Source: Marinilabiliaceae bacterium (GTDB lineage Bacteria; Bacteroidota; Bacteroidia; Bacteroidales; Marinilabiliaceae). Taken from it: DNA of 64,000 nt. Location: positions 19,524 to 83,523 of the forward strand of contig JAEINY010000003.1 of assembly GCA_016342595.1 (NCBI GenBank), in the 5' to 3' direction. Below are positions 50,685-59,471 of the stretch, in pieces. Each line of letters begins with the position of its first letter. Within the stretch, counting starts at the first letter, position 1. The notes under the pieces are model-generated. The model saw nothing but the letters and a program-made list of their open reading frames with translations. It did no database searches and was not told the DNA's origin. The translations under genes were made by a program, and so were the position numbers.

Positions 50685-52322
50685 ATGAAACGAATATTTG
50701 TCCCGCTAATGGTGTTGGCGATGTTTGCTTGTCAACCTAGAGTTAAGAAAACATATGTAGCATCCATTGCTGATGTTAAACAGAAAGTGGAGGAGTTTAA
50801 AACGGTTAAATTGACCACTGATTTGAGTCAATTGACAGAAAAGGAACAACAAATGTTACCCTATCTGTTTGAAGCGGCCAAAGTAATGGATGATCTGTTT
50901 TGGAAGCAATCATGGGGAGATAAAGCGGAGTTATTAAAGAATACACCCGATGAGAATTTGAAGAAATTCATGAAAATAAATTATGGTCCCTGGGAACGTT
51001 TGAATAACAATGAATCATTTGTGGAGAGTATTGGTGAAAAGCCGAAAGGGGTCAATTTCTATCCGCATGATATGACCAGGGAGGAATTTGATGCTTTTGA
51101 AGGTGAAGGGAAAGCGAATTTGTATACAATCATAAAACGTAATGATGCCGGTTCTCTGGAAGTGGTACCTTACAGTGTTGCCTATGGTGAAGAGCTGAAT
51201 AAGGCTGCTGATCTATTGAGAAAAGCAGCGGCCCTGGCTGAAGACGAAGGGTTGAAGAAATACCTCGAATTAAGAGCTGATGCCTTTTTATCCAATGACT
51301 ATTTTGCCAGTGACATGGCCTGGATGAGTATGAAAACAAATACCATCGATTTTGTGGCGGGGCCTATCGAAAACTATGAAGACGCCTTGTATGGTTATAA
51401 AGCAGCTTTCGAAGCATTTATTTTAATTAAAGATAAAGCCTGGTCTGATAAATTATCGCGTTTCGCCGCTTTGTTACCAGAGCTTCAGAAAGGCTTACCT
51501 GTTGAGCAGGCTTATAAAAGTGAAGTGCCGGGAAGTGACAGTGATCTGGGTGCATATGAAGCATTGTTTTATGGAGGTGATTGTAATAGCGGTAGTAAAA
51601 CCATTGCCATTAACCTGCCTAATGATCCTAAAGTGCATTTGGAAAAAGGAAGTCGTAAATTACAATTGAAAAACTCTATGCGTGCCAAATTTGATCATAT
51701 TTTGGTGCCAATTAGTAAAGTGGTGATTAATCCTGAGCAACAAAAGCATGTGAAGTTCGATGCTTTTTTCGAAAATACCATGTTTCATGAAGTAGGTCAT
51801 GGTCTGGGTATCAAAAATACAATTAATGGAAAGGGCGATGTGCGTACGGTGCTTAAAGAAACCTATTCATCTATTGAAGAGGCTAAAGCCGATATCCTGG
51901 GTTTACATATGGTAAAACAATTAGTGGAGATGGGCGAGTTGACCAACCATGACCTGATGGATAACTACGTGACCTTTGTGGCCGGTATATTCCGTTCCGT
52001 ACGGTTTGGCGCTGCCAGTGCCCATGGTAAAGCCAATATGATGCGCTTTAATTATTTTGAGGAGAAGGAAGCGTTCTCCTATGATGCTGAAAAAGGTTAT
52101 TACACGGTTGACTTTGATAAAATGACAGCTGCAATGAATTCTTTGTCAGCTGAGATTTTGGTGATGCAAGGAAATGGTGACTATGAAAAGGCCAAGCAGA
52201 TGTTGGCTGAAATGGGCACTATACGCCCGGCGTTACAAAAGGATTTAGATCGTATTGCCAAAGCTGGGATTCCTCGCGATATTGTTTTTGAACAAGGGCC
52301 TGAAGTATTGGGGTTGAAGTAG
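50685..52322 (+). CDS. M49-like zinc peptidase, lipoprotein (dipeptidyl-peptidase III type)
   Basis: Exported lipoprotein of 545 aa; signal peptide with lipobox LAMFACQ (Cys16). The zinc site is FHEVGHGLGI (HExxH, near residue 370), with the third ligand and helper in SSIEEAKADILGLHM, the EExxAE/D-type motif of family M49. Classical M49 has a six-residue HExxGH; this protein has the shorter HEVGH form. The N-terminal half resembles the DPP III lobe (LPYLFEAAKVMDDLFWKQSW). Likely cleaves peptides at the cell surface. Followed by a strong terminator. Confidence 0.82.
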   Translation: MKRIFVPLMVLAMFACQPRVKKTYVASIADVKQKVEEFKTVKLTTDLSQLTEKEQQMLPYLFEAAKVMDDLFWKQSWGDKAELLKNTPDENLKKFMKINYGPWERLNNNESFVESIGEKPKGVNFYPHDMTREEFDAFEGEGKANLYTIIKRNDAGSLEVVPYSVAYGEELNKAADLLRKAAALAEDEGLKKYLELRADAFLSNDYFASDMAWMSMKTNTIDFVAGPIENYEDALYGYKAAFEAFILIKDKAWSDKLSRFAALLPELQKGLPVEQAYKSEVPGSDSDLGAYEALFYGGDCNSGSKTIAINLPNDPKVHLEKGSRKLQLKNSMRAKFDHILVPISKVVINPEQQKHVKFDAFFENTMFHEVGHGLGIKNTINGKGDVRTVLKETYSSIEEAKADILGLHMVKQLVEMGELTNHDLMDNYVTFVAGIFRSVRFGAASAHGKANMMRFNYFEEKEAFSYDAEKGYYTVDFDKMTAAMNSLSAEILVMQGNGDYEKAKQMLAEMGTIRPALQKDLDRIAKAGIPRDIVFEQGPEVLGLK

Positions 52323-52340
52323 AGGAAAAAGGAAAATGGA

Positions 52341-52372
52341 AAAAAGAGCTGCCGTTGGGTGGCTCTTTTTTG
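52341..52372 (+). terminator. Terminator after M49-like peptidase gene
   Basis: Stem AGAGCTGCC / GGTGGCTCT flanked by A5 and T6, nearly identical to the terminator at 1330-1358. Confidence 0.88.
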
Positions 52373-52387
52373 TGTTAGTGACAGGGC

Positions 52388-52424
52388 AAAGCACCCGTAT
52401 CCGCCAACTGGCGGGAGTGCTTTT
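52388..52424. repeat. REP-like palindrome, copy 1
   Basis: Nested inverted repeat: AAAGCAC ... GTGCTTT outside, CCGCCAACTGGCGG inside. The segment GCACCCGTATCCGCCAA closely matches that at copy 3 (56084-56100, one base different). Copy 2 is at 54125-54140. It marks the start of the accessory region. Confidence 0.8.
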
Positions 52425-52449
52425 ACATCTCGTTCTCAACTTAATGCAT

Positions 52450-53229
52450 CTATTTAAATTTCTCAGTCATAATATTTTCAAATCTTTTATTGCTTATTGG
52501 ATGATGACTTATTATTTCACCATTATAAATCATGCAGAAAGTTCCAAAAGCACATGGTGTTTTTTGGGCAGATTTTGAATCATTTAAGTTTATTAAATTT
52601 GGCTTTATGTTGAATTTGTTTTTAGCCGATTCCAAAATGGCATTTACATTTTTCTCTGTATACGGACATTGAACGGAACGTATGATTGTTAATCCATTCT
52701 TATGTTCATTCAAGTTATTCAGGTTAGCTGTCTTAAAGCTTGGATTTTTTGATTTAGCGTCAAATTTAAAGGCCAATAAATTAAAATCTGGTTTAGCAGT
52801 ATCTACAATGTCAAATTCCTTTTTTAGAAATATCTCGTTACCTGCCATAAAAGCTCCTTTTCGGGTAACTACCGCAACACCTAACATTTTTTTCTCTTTG
52901 GCATCTTTGATACAGGCATCTATTAAAGATGAAGCATAACCTTTTCTCTTAAACTCTTTTTTAAATCCAACAAAAATGCAATGAATAAACATATGATGTT
53001 CTGCATTAACAGGACGATGAGCAAAATTTCCAGGAAGGTATTCAAGCATTCCCAGGTATTCTCCTTTTTCAGAGAGTACTACTTTTATCCTTAATCCTTT
53101 GGGGTAATATTCATTAAACCATTCTATTTTGTTTCTTAATTCCTTGTGTTTCTTTACATCTTTGTATCCACACACACCATAATTGGCAATGTTTTCTGGA
53201 GTTAGGTCAATGATTTGAATAGCTGTCAT
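52450..53229 (-). CDS. GNAT acetyltransferase with YoaP C-terminal domain
   Basis: Cytoplasmic protein of 259 aa. GNAT core (about 40-150) with acetyl-CoA motif FKRKGYASSLIDACIKDA. The C-terminal YoaP-type domain (about 185-250) has CPYTEKNVNAIL and TPCAFGTFCMIYNGEIISHH. Substrate unknown. Start supported by GGGAGGATT directly upstream, a stronger RBS than in core genes, which fits acquired DNA. Single minus-strand gene, followed on its 3' side by REP copy 1. Confidence 0.85.
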   Translation of the reverse strand: MTAIQIIDLTPENIANYGVCGYKDVKKHKELRNKIEWFNEYYPKGLRIKVVLSEKGEYLGMLEYLPGNFAHRPVNAEHHMFIHCIFVGFKKEFKRKGYASSLIDACIKDAKEKKMLGVAVVTRKGAFMAGNEIFLKKEFDIVDTAKPDFNLLAFKFDAKSKNPSFKTANLNNLNEHKNGLTIIRSVQCPYTEKNVNAILESAKNKFNIKPNLINLNDSKSAQKTPCAFGTFCMIYNGEIISHHPISNKRFENIMTEKFK

Positions 53230-53298
53230 AATAATCCTCCCGTATTATTTGTTTTAATAATTCATTATCTCTGTTGTAGCAGTCTGTCTTGCATGATG

Positions 53299-53475
53299 CA
53301 CAACAGCGGTTTGGCTATGTGGAGTGTGGGACTTTGAAACGCTTCACTGTCAGGCTATCACTGAGCCAATTCGTTTACTCATATTTTTGTTTTTATAGTC
53401 AAATCGTCAAAGGCGAATTGGCGTTGTTGCTACGAAGAAATGCGGTTGAATTACCCGCTGAACCCTGCGTTACAT
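53299..53475 (-). repeat. Hairpin element D (cassette-type spacer)
   Basis: Long imperfect inverted repeat at the 3' side of the truncated ORF6N gene. Perfect 9-bp inner arms GCCAATTCG (53365-53373) and CGAATTGGC (53414-53422), with outer CAACAGCG ... CGTTGTTG partners. No gene inside. Comparable in size and position to elements A, B and C further right. Confidence 0.6.
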
Positions 53476-53485
53476 ATGACTTTTG

Positions 53486-53845
53486 TTACCAGTCTGTGTT
53501 TTCATTTTTCCTAATTTTAAATCCAATTCTTGGCCTATTTTTTCTGAGCTGTTCATTTTGTATTAATTCTCTTATTGCTTCAAAAATCACTTTGAATTGC
53601 TTGTCGTATTTTGACTCAAGTTCAAGAAGCTTTCTTTCCAGTTCTTTATTTGTCGAAAGAAGTTCTCTTAATTTAATAAATGCTCTGACAATTAGTACAC
53701 TTGTTTCTACAGCAGTTGTTGTATTCAAAACATTTGCCAACATAATTGTCCCATGTTCAGTAAAGGCGTACGGGTTAGTTCTTGAAAATTTTAATTTTTC
53801 AAGGTTGTCGCATTTTGCGATATCCTTGGTATATTTAATAAAACT
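53486..53845 (-). pseudogene. ORF6N-domain protein, truncated remnant
   Basis: The frame from about 53845 to the stop at 53486 reads KCDNLEKLKFSRTNPYAFTE, then HGTIMLANVLNTTTAVETSV, then the family's charged coil (KLRELLSTNKELERKLLELE, SKYDKQFKVIFEAIRELIQN, RPRIGFKIRKN). This is the C-terminal two thirds of an ORF6N/KilA-N-like phage-type DNA-binding protein. The N-terminal ORF6N core is missing; an in-frame TGA stands at 53846-53848. An internal ATG (53743) could make an 85-aa fragment. Confidence 0.8.
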
Positions 53846-53877
53846 TCATTGTTGAAATATCTTTTCTAACATGACAG

Positions 53878-53936
53878 GTAACGGTTTGAATATGGGGCGT
53901 TTGGTATTTTAAAACACCAGCCTATAAAACCGCTAT
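53878..53936. repeat. Hairpin element E
   Basis: Near-complete 57-nt hairpin. Outer arms TAACGGTTT (53879-53887) and AAACCGCTA (53927-53935), inner GGTATTTT / AAAACACC. It lies just upstream of the ORF6N remnant. Confidence 0.6.
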
Positions 53937-54084
53937 ATGTTTTATTAAATGTACTGACCTTAAAATTAGTACTTTCCAAATGAGCTATGTTTTTTTGTGC
54001 CCTGCATGAGTAACAGCGCACCCACACCCGAAGTTGTTGATAAAGCTTAAAAATACAACTTATCTTCAATAAATCAAGGGTTGT

Positions 54085-54392
54085 AATGTGATTTATCCCG
54101 AGGGTGGAAGTCCCTTACGGGCGGTCCGCCAGCTGGCGGATCGAACCGTTAGTAAGCTGCAAGCTCGTCAGAGGTGACTCTGGGAGTGAAGACTATTGCG
54201 ATTGAATAATGAGCAATAACGACTACAATTTCCGGTACTGACAGCCTGCCCCGTAAATGGCTCAAAGCCCCGATAGAAATTAAGGGGAAACTGGTCAAGT
54301 GCAGAAAAGGCGTTCCACAAGGAAGTTCGCTAAGTCCTTTACTATCTAATATCATCTTACATGAGCTCATGTTAGAACTGACCTGCGAATAA
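54085..54392 (+). mobile_element. Group II intron fragment with reverse-transcriptase remnant
   Basis: Positions 54085-54200 look like group II intron domain I RNA (GAGGGTGGAAGTCCCTTACG, GTTAGTAAGCTGCAAGCTC, GGTGACTCTGGGAGTGAAGA). A frame from 54213 to the stop at 54392 reads GTDSLPRKWLKAPIEIKGKL, VKCRKGVPQGSSLSPLLSNI and ILHELMLEL, which contains the RT domain-4 motif GVPQGSxLSPLLSNI. Only about 40 bp lie between the two parts instead of about a kilobase, so the middle and the 3' end of the intron are deleted. A REP palindrome (54125-54140) interrupts the RNA part. It lies opposite to the neighbouring minus-strand genes. Confidence 0.8.
54125..54140. repeat. REP-like palindrome, copy 2
   Basis: Perfect 16-bp palindrome TCCGCCAGCTGGCGGA inside the group II intron fragment. 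Confidence 0.8.
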
Positions 54393-54405
54393 ATCTACCA
54401 ACAAA

Positions 54406-54975
54406 TCACACCAATTCAAGTAGTTTTTTTGTATCAATCACTTGTGCAAATTCATTATTCAAATTGGCCAACGTTGTTTGATGAATAGTTTCGGATGAGA
54501 ATTTTTCTCCATTAATTCCAATTGTGTCAAATGCTGCAGTAGCGTCGGATATTAGCAAAATATCAAATCCCAAATCCCCAGCCATTCTTGTCGATGTAGA
54601 AACACAAAAGTTGGTGGTCATCCCAATAATTACTAACATATTTATGCCTTGTTTGTCCAACCTTTCTTTTAAGTCTGTTCCGATAAAAGCGCTGTTGACA
54701 TTTTTTTTAATCACAGGTTCTCCGTTTATTGGTTTAACTTCATCTTTTATTTCAAATCCTGGATGCGTTTCGTGTACTCTTGAATTCGGATTTTGTGAAC
54801 TATGAACGATATGAAAAATGGGCAGATTTACTGTTCTCCATTTGGTTAGAATTATAGACGCTTTTTTTTCGGCATCTTTGTTATTTCTGTTTCCACCCCA
54901 ATATTCTTCTTCATCAAATCCTTTTTGAAGGTTAATTAAAATTAGTGCTGCATTTTGTTCTTTTAAACTCATCAT
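54406..54975 (-). CDS. Isochorismatase-family cysteine hydrolase
   Basis: Protein of 189 aa in the isochorismatase/nicotinamidase fold. The Cys nucleophile is in IIGMTTNFCVSTSTRMAGDL, and the family segments KNVNSAFIGTDLKERLDKQG (with the usual Lys) and LLISDATAAFD are intact. The catalytic Asp of the first strand (normally xxIDxQ) is Asn15 here (ALILINLQKGF), a one-base change that could lower or abolish hydrolysis. Located 72 bp downstream of a GlxA-type regulator gene on the same strand, a pairing often seen with cysteine hydrolases. Confidence 0.88.
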   Translation of the reverse strand: MMSLKEQNAALILINLQKGFDEEEYWGGNRNNKDAEKKASIILTKWRTVNLPIFHIVHSSQNPNSRVHETHPGFEIKDEVKPINGEPVIKKNVNSAFIGTDLKERLDKQGINMLVIIGMTTNFCVSTSTRMAGDLGFDILLISDATAAFDTIGINGEKFSSETIHQTTLANLNNEFAQVIDTKKLLELV

Positions 54976-55047
54976 TTATGTTTGTTTAATTAATAGCTAC
55001 AAAGATACTTGGTATAGAATGATGAAAAAGGACAAATGATAGTCGTT

Positions 55048-56010
55048 TTAGGACAGCTTCATTTTAATTTCAGTAGGTAAGGCTTCAACATGTTTTTCCA
55101 GAACCATTCGTAATTGCTTTGATGTCTTATAACCACATAAATTGGCGATGTGTTCTATTTTATATTCAGAATGGCTTAGTAAACTTTTAGCCTTTTCAAT
55201 TCTCAATTTTGTACGGTATTCGGCTATGGTAACACCTGTTTGTTTTTTGAAGATGCGAGTTAAATTTCGAGGACTAACATGTACTAAATCTGCTAAATGA
55301 TCAATTGTCGAAGCCTTGTCTAAATTGTGGATAATCCAATCTTGTATGCTATGAATCTTTTCATCCTGATGGCTTCTGTTTTGTAAATACACACTTTCTT
55401 GTTCGTCTGTAGCCTGTCTTCTTTTATAAACGACTAATCCTTTGGCGATCTCAGTTGCTGTTCGTTTACCATGCCTTTCTTCGATTAAAAACATAGCTAA
55501 ATCCATACCTGTTACTACTCCGGCACTGGTATATATATTTTTAGACTTGGTAAATAAAGTATTGTCTTGTGTTTTTAAAAGTGGAAAATCTTTTTTCAGT
55601 TTTTTAATGAGACTCCAATGTGTAGTACATTCTTTATTGTTCAGTAATCCGGATTTAGCTAAAAGAAATGCGCCAGTACAGATGCTACAAATAGTGGCTT
55701 GATTAGAGTTTGCTCTTTTTAGCCAATCAAAAAAAGAAGGCTCTTCGTTAAACAGACCTATTTGATGCGTACTGGAACCAGAAATAAAAACAATGTCATT
55801 TTTACCTGGATTCGTTTTTCTAAAATCTGTTAATGAGGAAAGGTCTAAACCAGAAGAACTACATATACTCGATTGATGGCTGATAAACTTTAAATGATAA
55901 TTAAAGCCTAAATTTCTAGCTTCCTGAAACACTTGCAAAACGCCACTCAAATCAAGAATAGTAACTTGTTTGGGAATGTAAAAATAGACTGTTGATAAGG
56001 CTTGTTCCAT
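55048..56010 (-). CDS. GlxA-type AraC-family regulator with DJ-1/PfpI domain
   Basis: Transcription factor of about 320 aa. The N-terminal DJ-1/PfpI-like domain (about 8-185: TILDLSGVLQVFQEARNLGF, FISGSSTHQIGLFNEEPSFF, ICTGAFLLAKSGLLNNKECT with a Cys elbow, VTGMDLAMFLIEERHG). The C-terminal AraC DNA-binding domain (about 225-318: LADLVHVSPRNLTRIFKKQT and IANLCGYKTSKQLRMVLEKH). Start set at MEQALST; the 30 codons upstream run into the REP-like palindromes and are not family sequence. Probably controls the adjacent cysteine hydrolase gene. Confidence 0.88.
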   Translation of the reverse strand: MEQALSTVYFYIPKQVTILDLSGVLQVFQEARNLGFNYHLKFISHQSSICSSSGLDLSSLTDFRKTNPGKNDIVFISGSSTHQIGLFNEEPSFFDWLKRANSNQATICSICTGAFLLAKSGLLNNKECTTHWSLIKKLKKDFPLLKTQDNTLFTKSKNIYTSAGVVTGMDLAMFLIEERHGKRTATEIAKGLVVYKRRQATDEQESVYLQNRSHQDEKIHSIQDWIIHNLDKASTIDHLADLVHVSPRNLTRIFKKQTGVTIAEYRTKLRIEKAKSLLSHSEYKIEHIANLCGYKTSKQLRMVLEKHVEALPTEIKMKLS

Positions 56011-56091
56011 ACTTAGAATGGCTAATTTTTTTAATGTATGTAGAGGGAGATAGTTGACATTTAGATTGAAAGGAAAGGGCGTAGCACTCGT

Positions 56092-56129
56092 ATCCGCCAA
56101 CCGGCGGATGGTCCCGCCTTGCGGGATAA
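56092..56129. repeat. REP-like palindrome pair, copy 3
   Basis: ATCCGCCAACCGGCGGAT followed directly by TCCCGCCTTGCGGGA. The left flank GCACTCGTATCCGCCAA is shared with copy 1 at one mismatch. Confidence 0.8.
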
Positions 56130-56309
56130 ATTGTGAAAGGTGTACTGACAGTCAATCGGCTGTCAGCCACCTATTCGACTGGCGTTTCGTTGTTTAAATT
56201 TATTCACTAATCAAAATAACTTCATCGAGCAGCAGAATTCAAGCCTCCAGTTTCGGTGTCGGTTTTTCTTAACCAGGACTATACAATCGTAAGGCACAAC
56301 AAAATGGTT

Positions 56310-57344
56310 CTATTTTTTTTCTACCGGTTTCACATCCGGGAAAACCCATTTCCCTTCGAGTATTTCCTTGCGGGGTTGATACAATCGAACAGTATAGTTC
56401 CATCCCTCCGTTATATGCAGATAATTTGAACTGTTTGGATCACCGCCAAAATGGACGGTAAAGGAATCATCCTTATTGGGGGTTCCGGTAATGTTATTGA
56501 CGCTATAGGCCTTGTATTCATTTTCCTGAAAATAACCATCCCTGTTGTAAAGGCTGATTGACCAAAATGCATCTACGGGGACATCTTTCACAGTTAGTTC
56601 ATAGGAGCCTACAGGAAGATTTGGTTCAATGGTAAGATAGAATGCCTCATACTCAGGCAAACCACCCCATCCAAATGCTGTTCCAAGCAAATGACGAACT
56701 TTATCAACTTCTTCTTCTTTTCCGAACATCCTCTTGGTTTCCGGCATACCTCTGCTCAGTTGGATTAGTGCCTTATAGGTAGCCTCATAACTTTCCTCAT
56801 CGTAATTCGGATGAGTATAAGGTCTGGCTGATTCTGCTTTTATGGTAATCCCATCCTGAATACCCCAAACCTTTTTAACATCCTCAGGGTCTAGCGCGTC
56901 AACGAGGATCCGAAAAGTTATATTGACATAAGGAGTGCCAAACTCTTCCATAGTCAAATGATAAGTGCCAGGCTTGTGATACACATTGTTGATAAAGTGA
57001 TCTTCATTTATGATCATGACAGACACATAGCGGCCTTGGGTTTCTGGTATTGTAAGGGTTGCCCCCTTACTGATATCGACAATAGCAGCACTATAGTATG
57101 TGTCTCGATTCATTCGAATAACAGTTTGTTTGTCTAAAGGGATGGGCTCACGAATGTGTACGAACTTATTGACCTCTCTATTAATGAGTGCGAGTGTTCG
57201 ATCAAATTGAAAGGCTGTTTCGGCACGCACAAAATTGTCTACATTGACGATAACAGGATCATCTGTTTGTGCATGCAGGTTAAGAACGAAAACTACGCCT
57301 ACCATGATAGCGGTCAGTCGGTTGATTGTGTTTTTAATTAACAT
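56310..57344 (-). CDS. DUF1254/DUF1214 protein, exported (copy 1)
   Basis: Protein of 344 aa with a signal peptide (cleavage after about LNLHA). DUF1254-type N-terminal part (about 35-150: NMNRDTYYS-type segment IRMNRDTYYSAAIVDISKGA) and DUF1214 C-terminal part (about 230-335: YELTVKDVPVDAFWSISLYN, NYTVRLYQPRKEILEGKWVF). Function not established for the family. AAAGGAGATAAG stands before the ATG. It is 15 bp after a second DUF1254/1214 gene, in one operon. Confidence 0.85.
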   Translation of the reverse strand: MLIKNTINRLTAIMVGVVFVLNLHAQTDDPVIVNVDNFVRAETAFQFDRTLALINREVNKFVHIREPIPLDKQTVIRMNRDTYYSAAIVDISKGATLTIPETQGRYVSVMIINEDHFINNVYHKPGTYHLTMEEFGTPYVNITFRILVDALDPEDVKKVWGIQDGITIKAESARPYTHPNYDEESYEATYKALIQLSRGMPETKRMFGKEEEVDKVRHLLGTAFGWGGLPEYEAFYLTIEPNLPVGSYELTVKDVPVDAFWSISLYNRDGYFQENEYKAYSVNNITGTPNKDDSFTVHFGGDPNSSNYLHITEGWNYTVRLYQPRKEILEGKWVFPDVKPVEKK

Positions 57345-57359
57345 AACTTATCTCCTTTA

Positions 57360-58796
57360 TTAGTTTGACTTTATCATTGGCGGATTAACCCATTCTCCCT
57401 TCACTGCCGATTCTTTAGGTCCGTAAAGACGAAGAACGCAGTAGAATGGTCCATTGGGGGCAGGCAACCAGTTCGCTTCCAAACCTGCCCCGGGTGATTC
57501 CTTCTGAATATGGATGGTTAAGGAACCATCCTCGTTTATAACGAAATCATCCATCATGGGCGAGTTGATCAGGTAGCGGTCCATTGGGTTATCTATGAGC
57601 AATTGTGTTTTACCATCATACATGGTGAGGGACCAAAAAGCATGTACTGGGGGAAATTTGTCTTTTTCGAAAGTAATGCGGTAGTTGTTTTCGGCAGCAT
57701 TTAGAGGTTTGTCTTCACCGTCCACAAAATACATGGGGTAGGTGGCTTCTGCCGCTGAGTTTCCATATAGACCCCTGTCAGCTGCAACTGCCCTGGGAAG
57801 AAACATATTATTATAATTGAAATTTTCTTTAGCACTTTGGTTTAAAAAGTCACGCGTCCCAAACATTTTCGTACTACTTAATGGGTCAGTGCCGTGTTTT
57901 TTAACAAAAGCTTGAATGTCTGCAATTCCTTCTTTTATACCTGCTTTGATGGCTTCCTGAATTTCTGGGTCAAAGCTTTCAAAATCGAAGGGCCCAGGAG
58001 TTCCGATTCCCAGTTTTGCGAACTTTTCCCGCAAATGCTTTTCCGACTGAATTTCTTGAGTAAGACTTAAAACGATATCAACATATTTAAAAGAAGCTTC
58101 GGTAAACTGATCGCCTTCGTTCCAGACAGGCCAATCTATAGCCGGGGCCTTATAATTCGACTCTTTACCCAAATACTCGCTCAGCAATTGTACCTGATAG
58201 GCATCCTGAATGGTTTTTACCCGGTCCAGGTCATTGTTATTCATTAGTTGGCTTCTAACAATGGTCAGAAATAGGTCTGTTTCGCAGTATATGATATCTG
58301 TAATACCTTTCGGTTTTTCGCCTTTCCACTTATTTGCCGCAATAAGATATTTGCCAGGCCCGTTGCCCGTTGCCATGGTGCCTACGTAAGCAAAATTGTG
58401 CGTAAATAAATCGATAAACTGGAACGAATAGTAGCGGTCAGCTTCCATTTCAGGTACCGAAAACACGACAGGCTCATTGCTGATATCCGACCAGAATATA
58501 CAATAAGGCGTGTCGGAATTTGGGGTTACAATGGCTTTGTCCTCGGGCGTATAAACCCTGGCCTCGCAACTTTTAACGTTAAACTCTCCCTTGTATTCAG
58601 GTGAGCTTTTATCCAAAGTGTAGGCATACAGGGTTTTGTAGTTCATCACCAATGGGTAGCCATAGAGGTAGGCTTCTTTAGCGATTTGTTTGGCTTGTTC
58701 AGGCGAGATTTTGTTTTCCGGGCTGCACGAACTCACGATAAACCCAATAGTAAGAATTCCAATTGTCTTAATAAGAACTGATTTAAAGTCTGTCAT
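57360..58796 (-). CDS. DUF1254/DUF1214 lipoprotein (copy 2)
   Basis: Lipoprotein of 478 aa (lipobox IVSSC, about residue 24). A full-length family member: DUF1254 (about 40-190, AYLYGYPLVMNYKTLYAYT, VTPNSDTPYCIFWSDIS) and DUF1214 (about 350-470, FPPVHAFWSLTMYDGKTQLL, APNGPFYCVLRLYGPKESAV). The aromatic-rich YSFQFIDLFTHNFAYVG segment is typical. First gene of the pair. The same domains in tandem suggest duplication within the family. Role unknown; envelope location. Confidence 0.87.
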   Translation of the reverse strand: MTDFKSVLIKTIGILTIGFIVSSCSPENKISPEQAKQIAKEAYLYGYPLVMNYKTLYAYTLDKSSPEYKGEFNVKSCEARVYTPEDKAIVTPNSDTPYCIFWSDISNEPVVFSVPEMEADRYYSFQFIDLFTHNFAYVGTMATGNGPGKYLIAANKWKGEKPKGITDIIYCETDLFLTIVRSQLMNNNDLDRVKTIQDAYQVQLLSEYLGKESNYKAPAIDWPVWNEGDQFTEASFKYVDIVLSLTQEIQSEKHLREKFAKLGIGTPGPFDFESFDPEIQEAIKAGIKEGIADIQAFVKKHGTDPLSSTKMFGTRDFLNQSAKENFNYNNMFLPRAVAADRGLYGNSAAEATYPMYFVDGEDKPLNAAENNYRITFEKDKFPPVHAFWSLTMYDGKTQLLIDNPMDRYLINSPMMDDFVINEDGSLTIHIQKESPGAGLEANWLPAPNGPFYCVLRLYGPKESAVKGEWVNPPMIKSN

Positions 58797-58852
58797 TTTT
58801 TCTGGTTTTTAAATTAACTACTTGGGTTTTTTTTACAATGAACGCAACGTCG
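58797..58852. other. Upstream region of DUF1254 operon
   Basis: Non-coding; begins the 675-bp gap 58797-59471 that is filled by repeats A1 and B1 with a 209-bp spacer (59018-59226) in which no gene is recognised. Confidence 0.5.
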
Positions 58853-59017
58853 TAAAAGTGTATTATCCTTTCTTTGACCAAGATAATAAATATTGCTTAA
58901 CAATAAAAACTCAGTAGTAAATAAAAAGAGCTGTTATTGTTGTTATAAAGGATAAAACATTGTTGAACGATGGCGCCGGCCTATGGACCTGGTAGCTGCT
59001 GGTTCCTTTTTGTTTAT
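58853..59017 (-). repeat. Dispersed repeat A, copy 1 (165 bp)
   Basis: About 94% identical by eye (some ten differences) to 61611-61775, same length and orientation. On the minus strand it starts GGAACCAGCAGCTACCAGG and forms a long hairpin: GTTTTATCCTTT / AAAGGATAATAC outside, ACAATAACAGCTC / GAGTTTTTATTGT inside. No gene inside. Confidence 0.92.
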
Positions 59018-59226
59018 ATTATCCGCCACTACCTGACATTGGGCAGAGGCACTCTTTCATCAATTGATTCTTAGGTCCGGGTTGGGGTGAAGCATAGTTT
59101 TTACCCTTACGCCCATTGGTAGCCGTTTGATGTCACTTCAATAAACAAAGAACGTTTCCTTTTTTCGATTGATCATTTCAGTGGAAGCAGGCCTCTGTAG
59201 TGCATCATCAGGCCTTTTTTCCACAC

Positions 59227-59467
59227 CGAACCAACGCGAATCCTCTATAATGCTATGTTTTTCGATGTAGCTCCTTTAGAATGAAAAGAAAAAATCATTG
59301 CAAAAGCCATAGCACCTATTGCCCGCGGGATTTATACCAATTAAATATCAAATGGCGTTTAGAAGTGAAACGCACTAAAGGCGCATTTTGATTAGTAAAC
59401 GGTATTCGTTCAACTGAGCCTTCATGACTGGGGGCTGCGCACCGTATGAAGGCCTATTTATTGGCGG
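59227..59467 (-). repeat. Dispersed repeat B, copy 1 (241 bp)
   Basis: Near-identical to 62367-62640 except for a 33-bp segment missing here. Its right end, GCACCGTATGAAGGCCTATT plus TATTGGCGG, abuts the stop codon of the Ntn-hydrolase gene (59472). On the minus strand it contains the hairpins GCCTTCAT / ATGAAGGC and GCGTTT / AAACGC. Confidence 0.92.
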
Positions 59468-59471
59468 TCGT

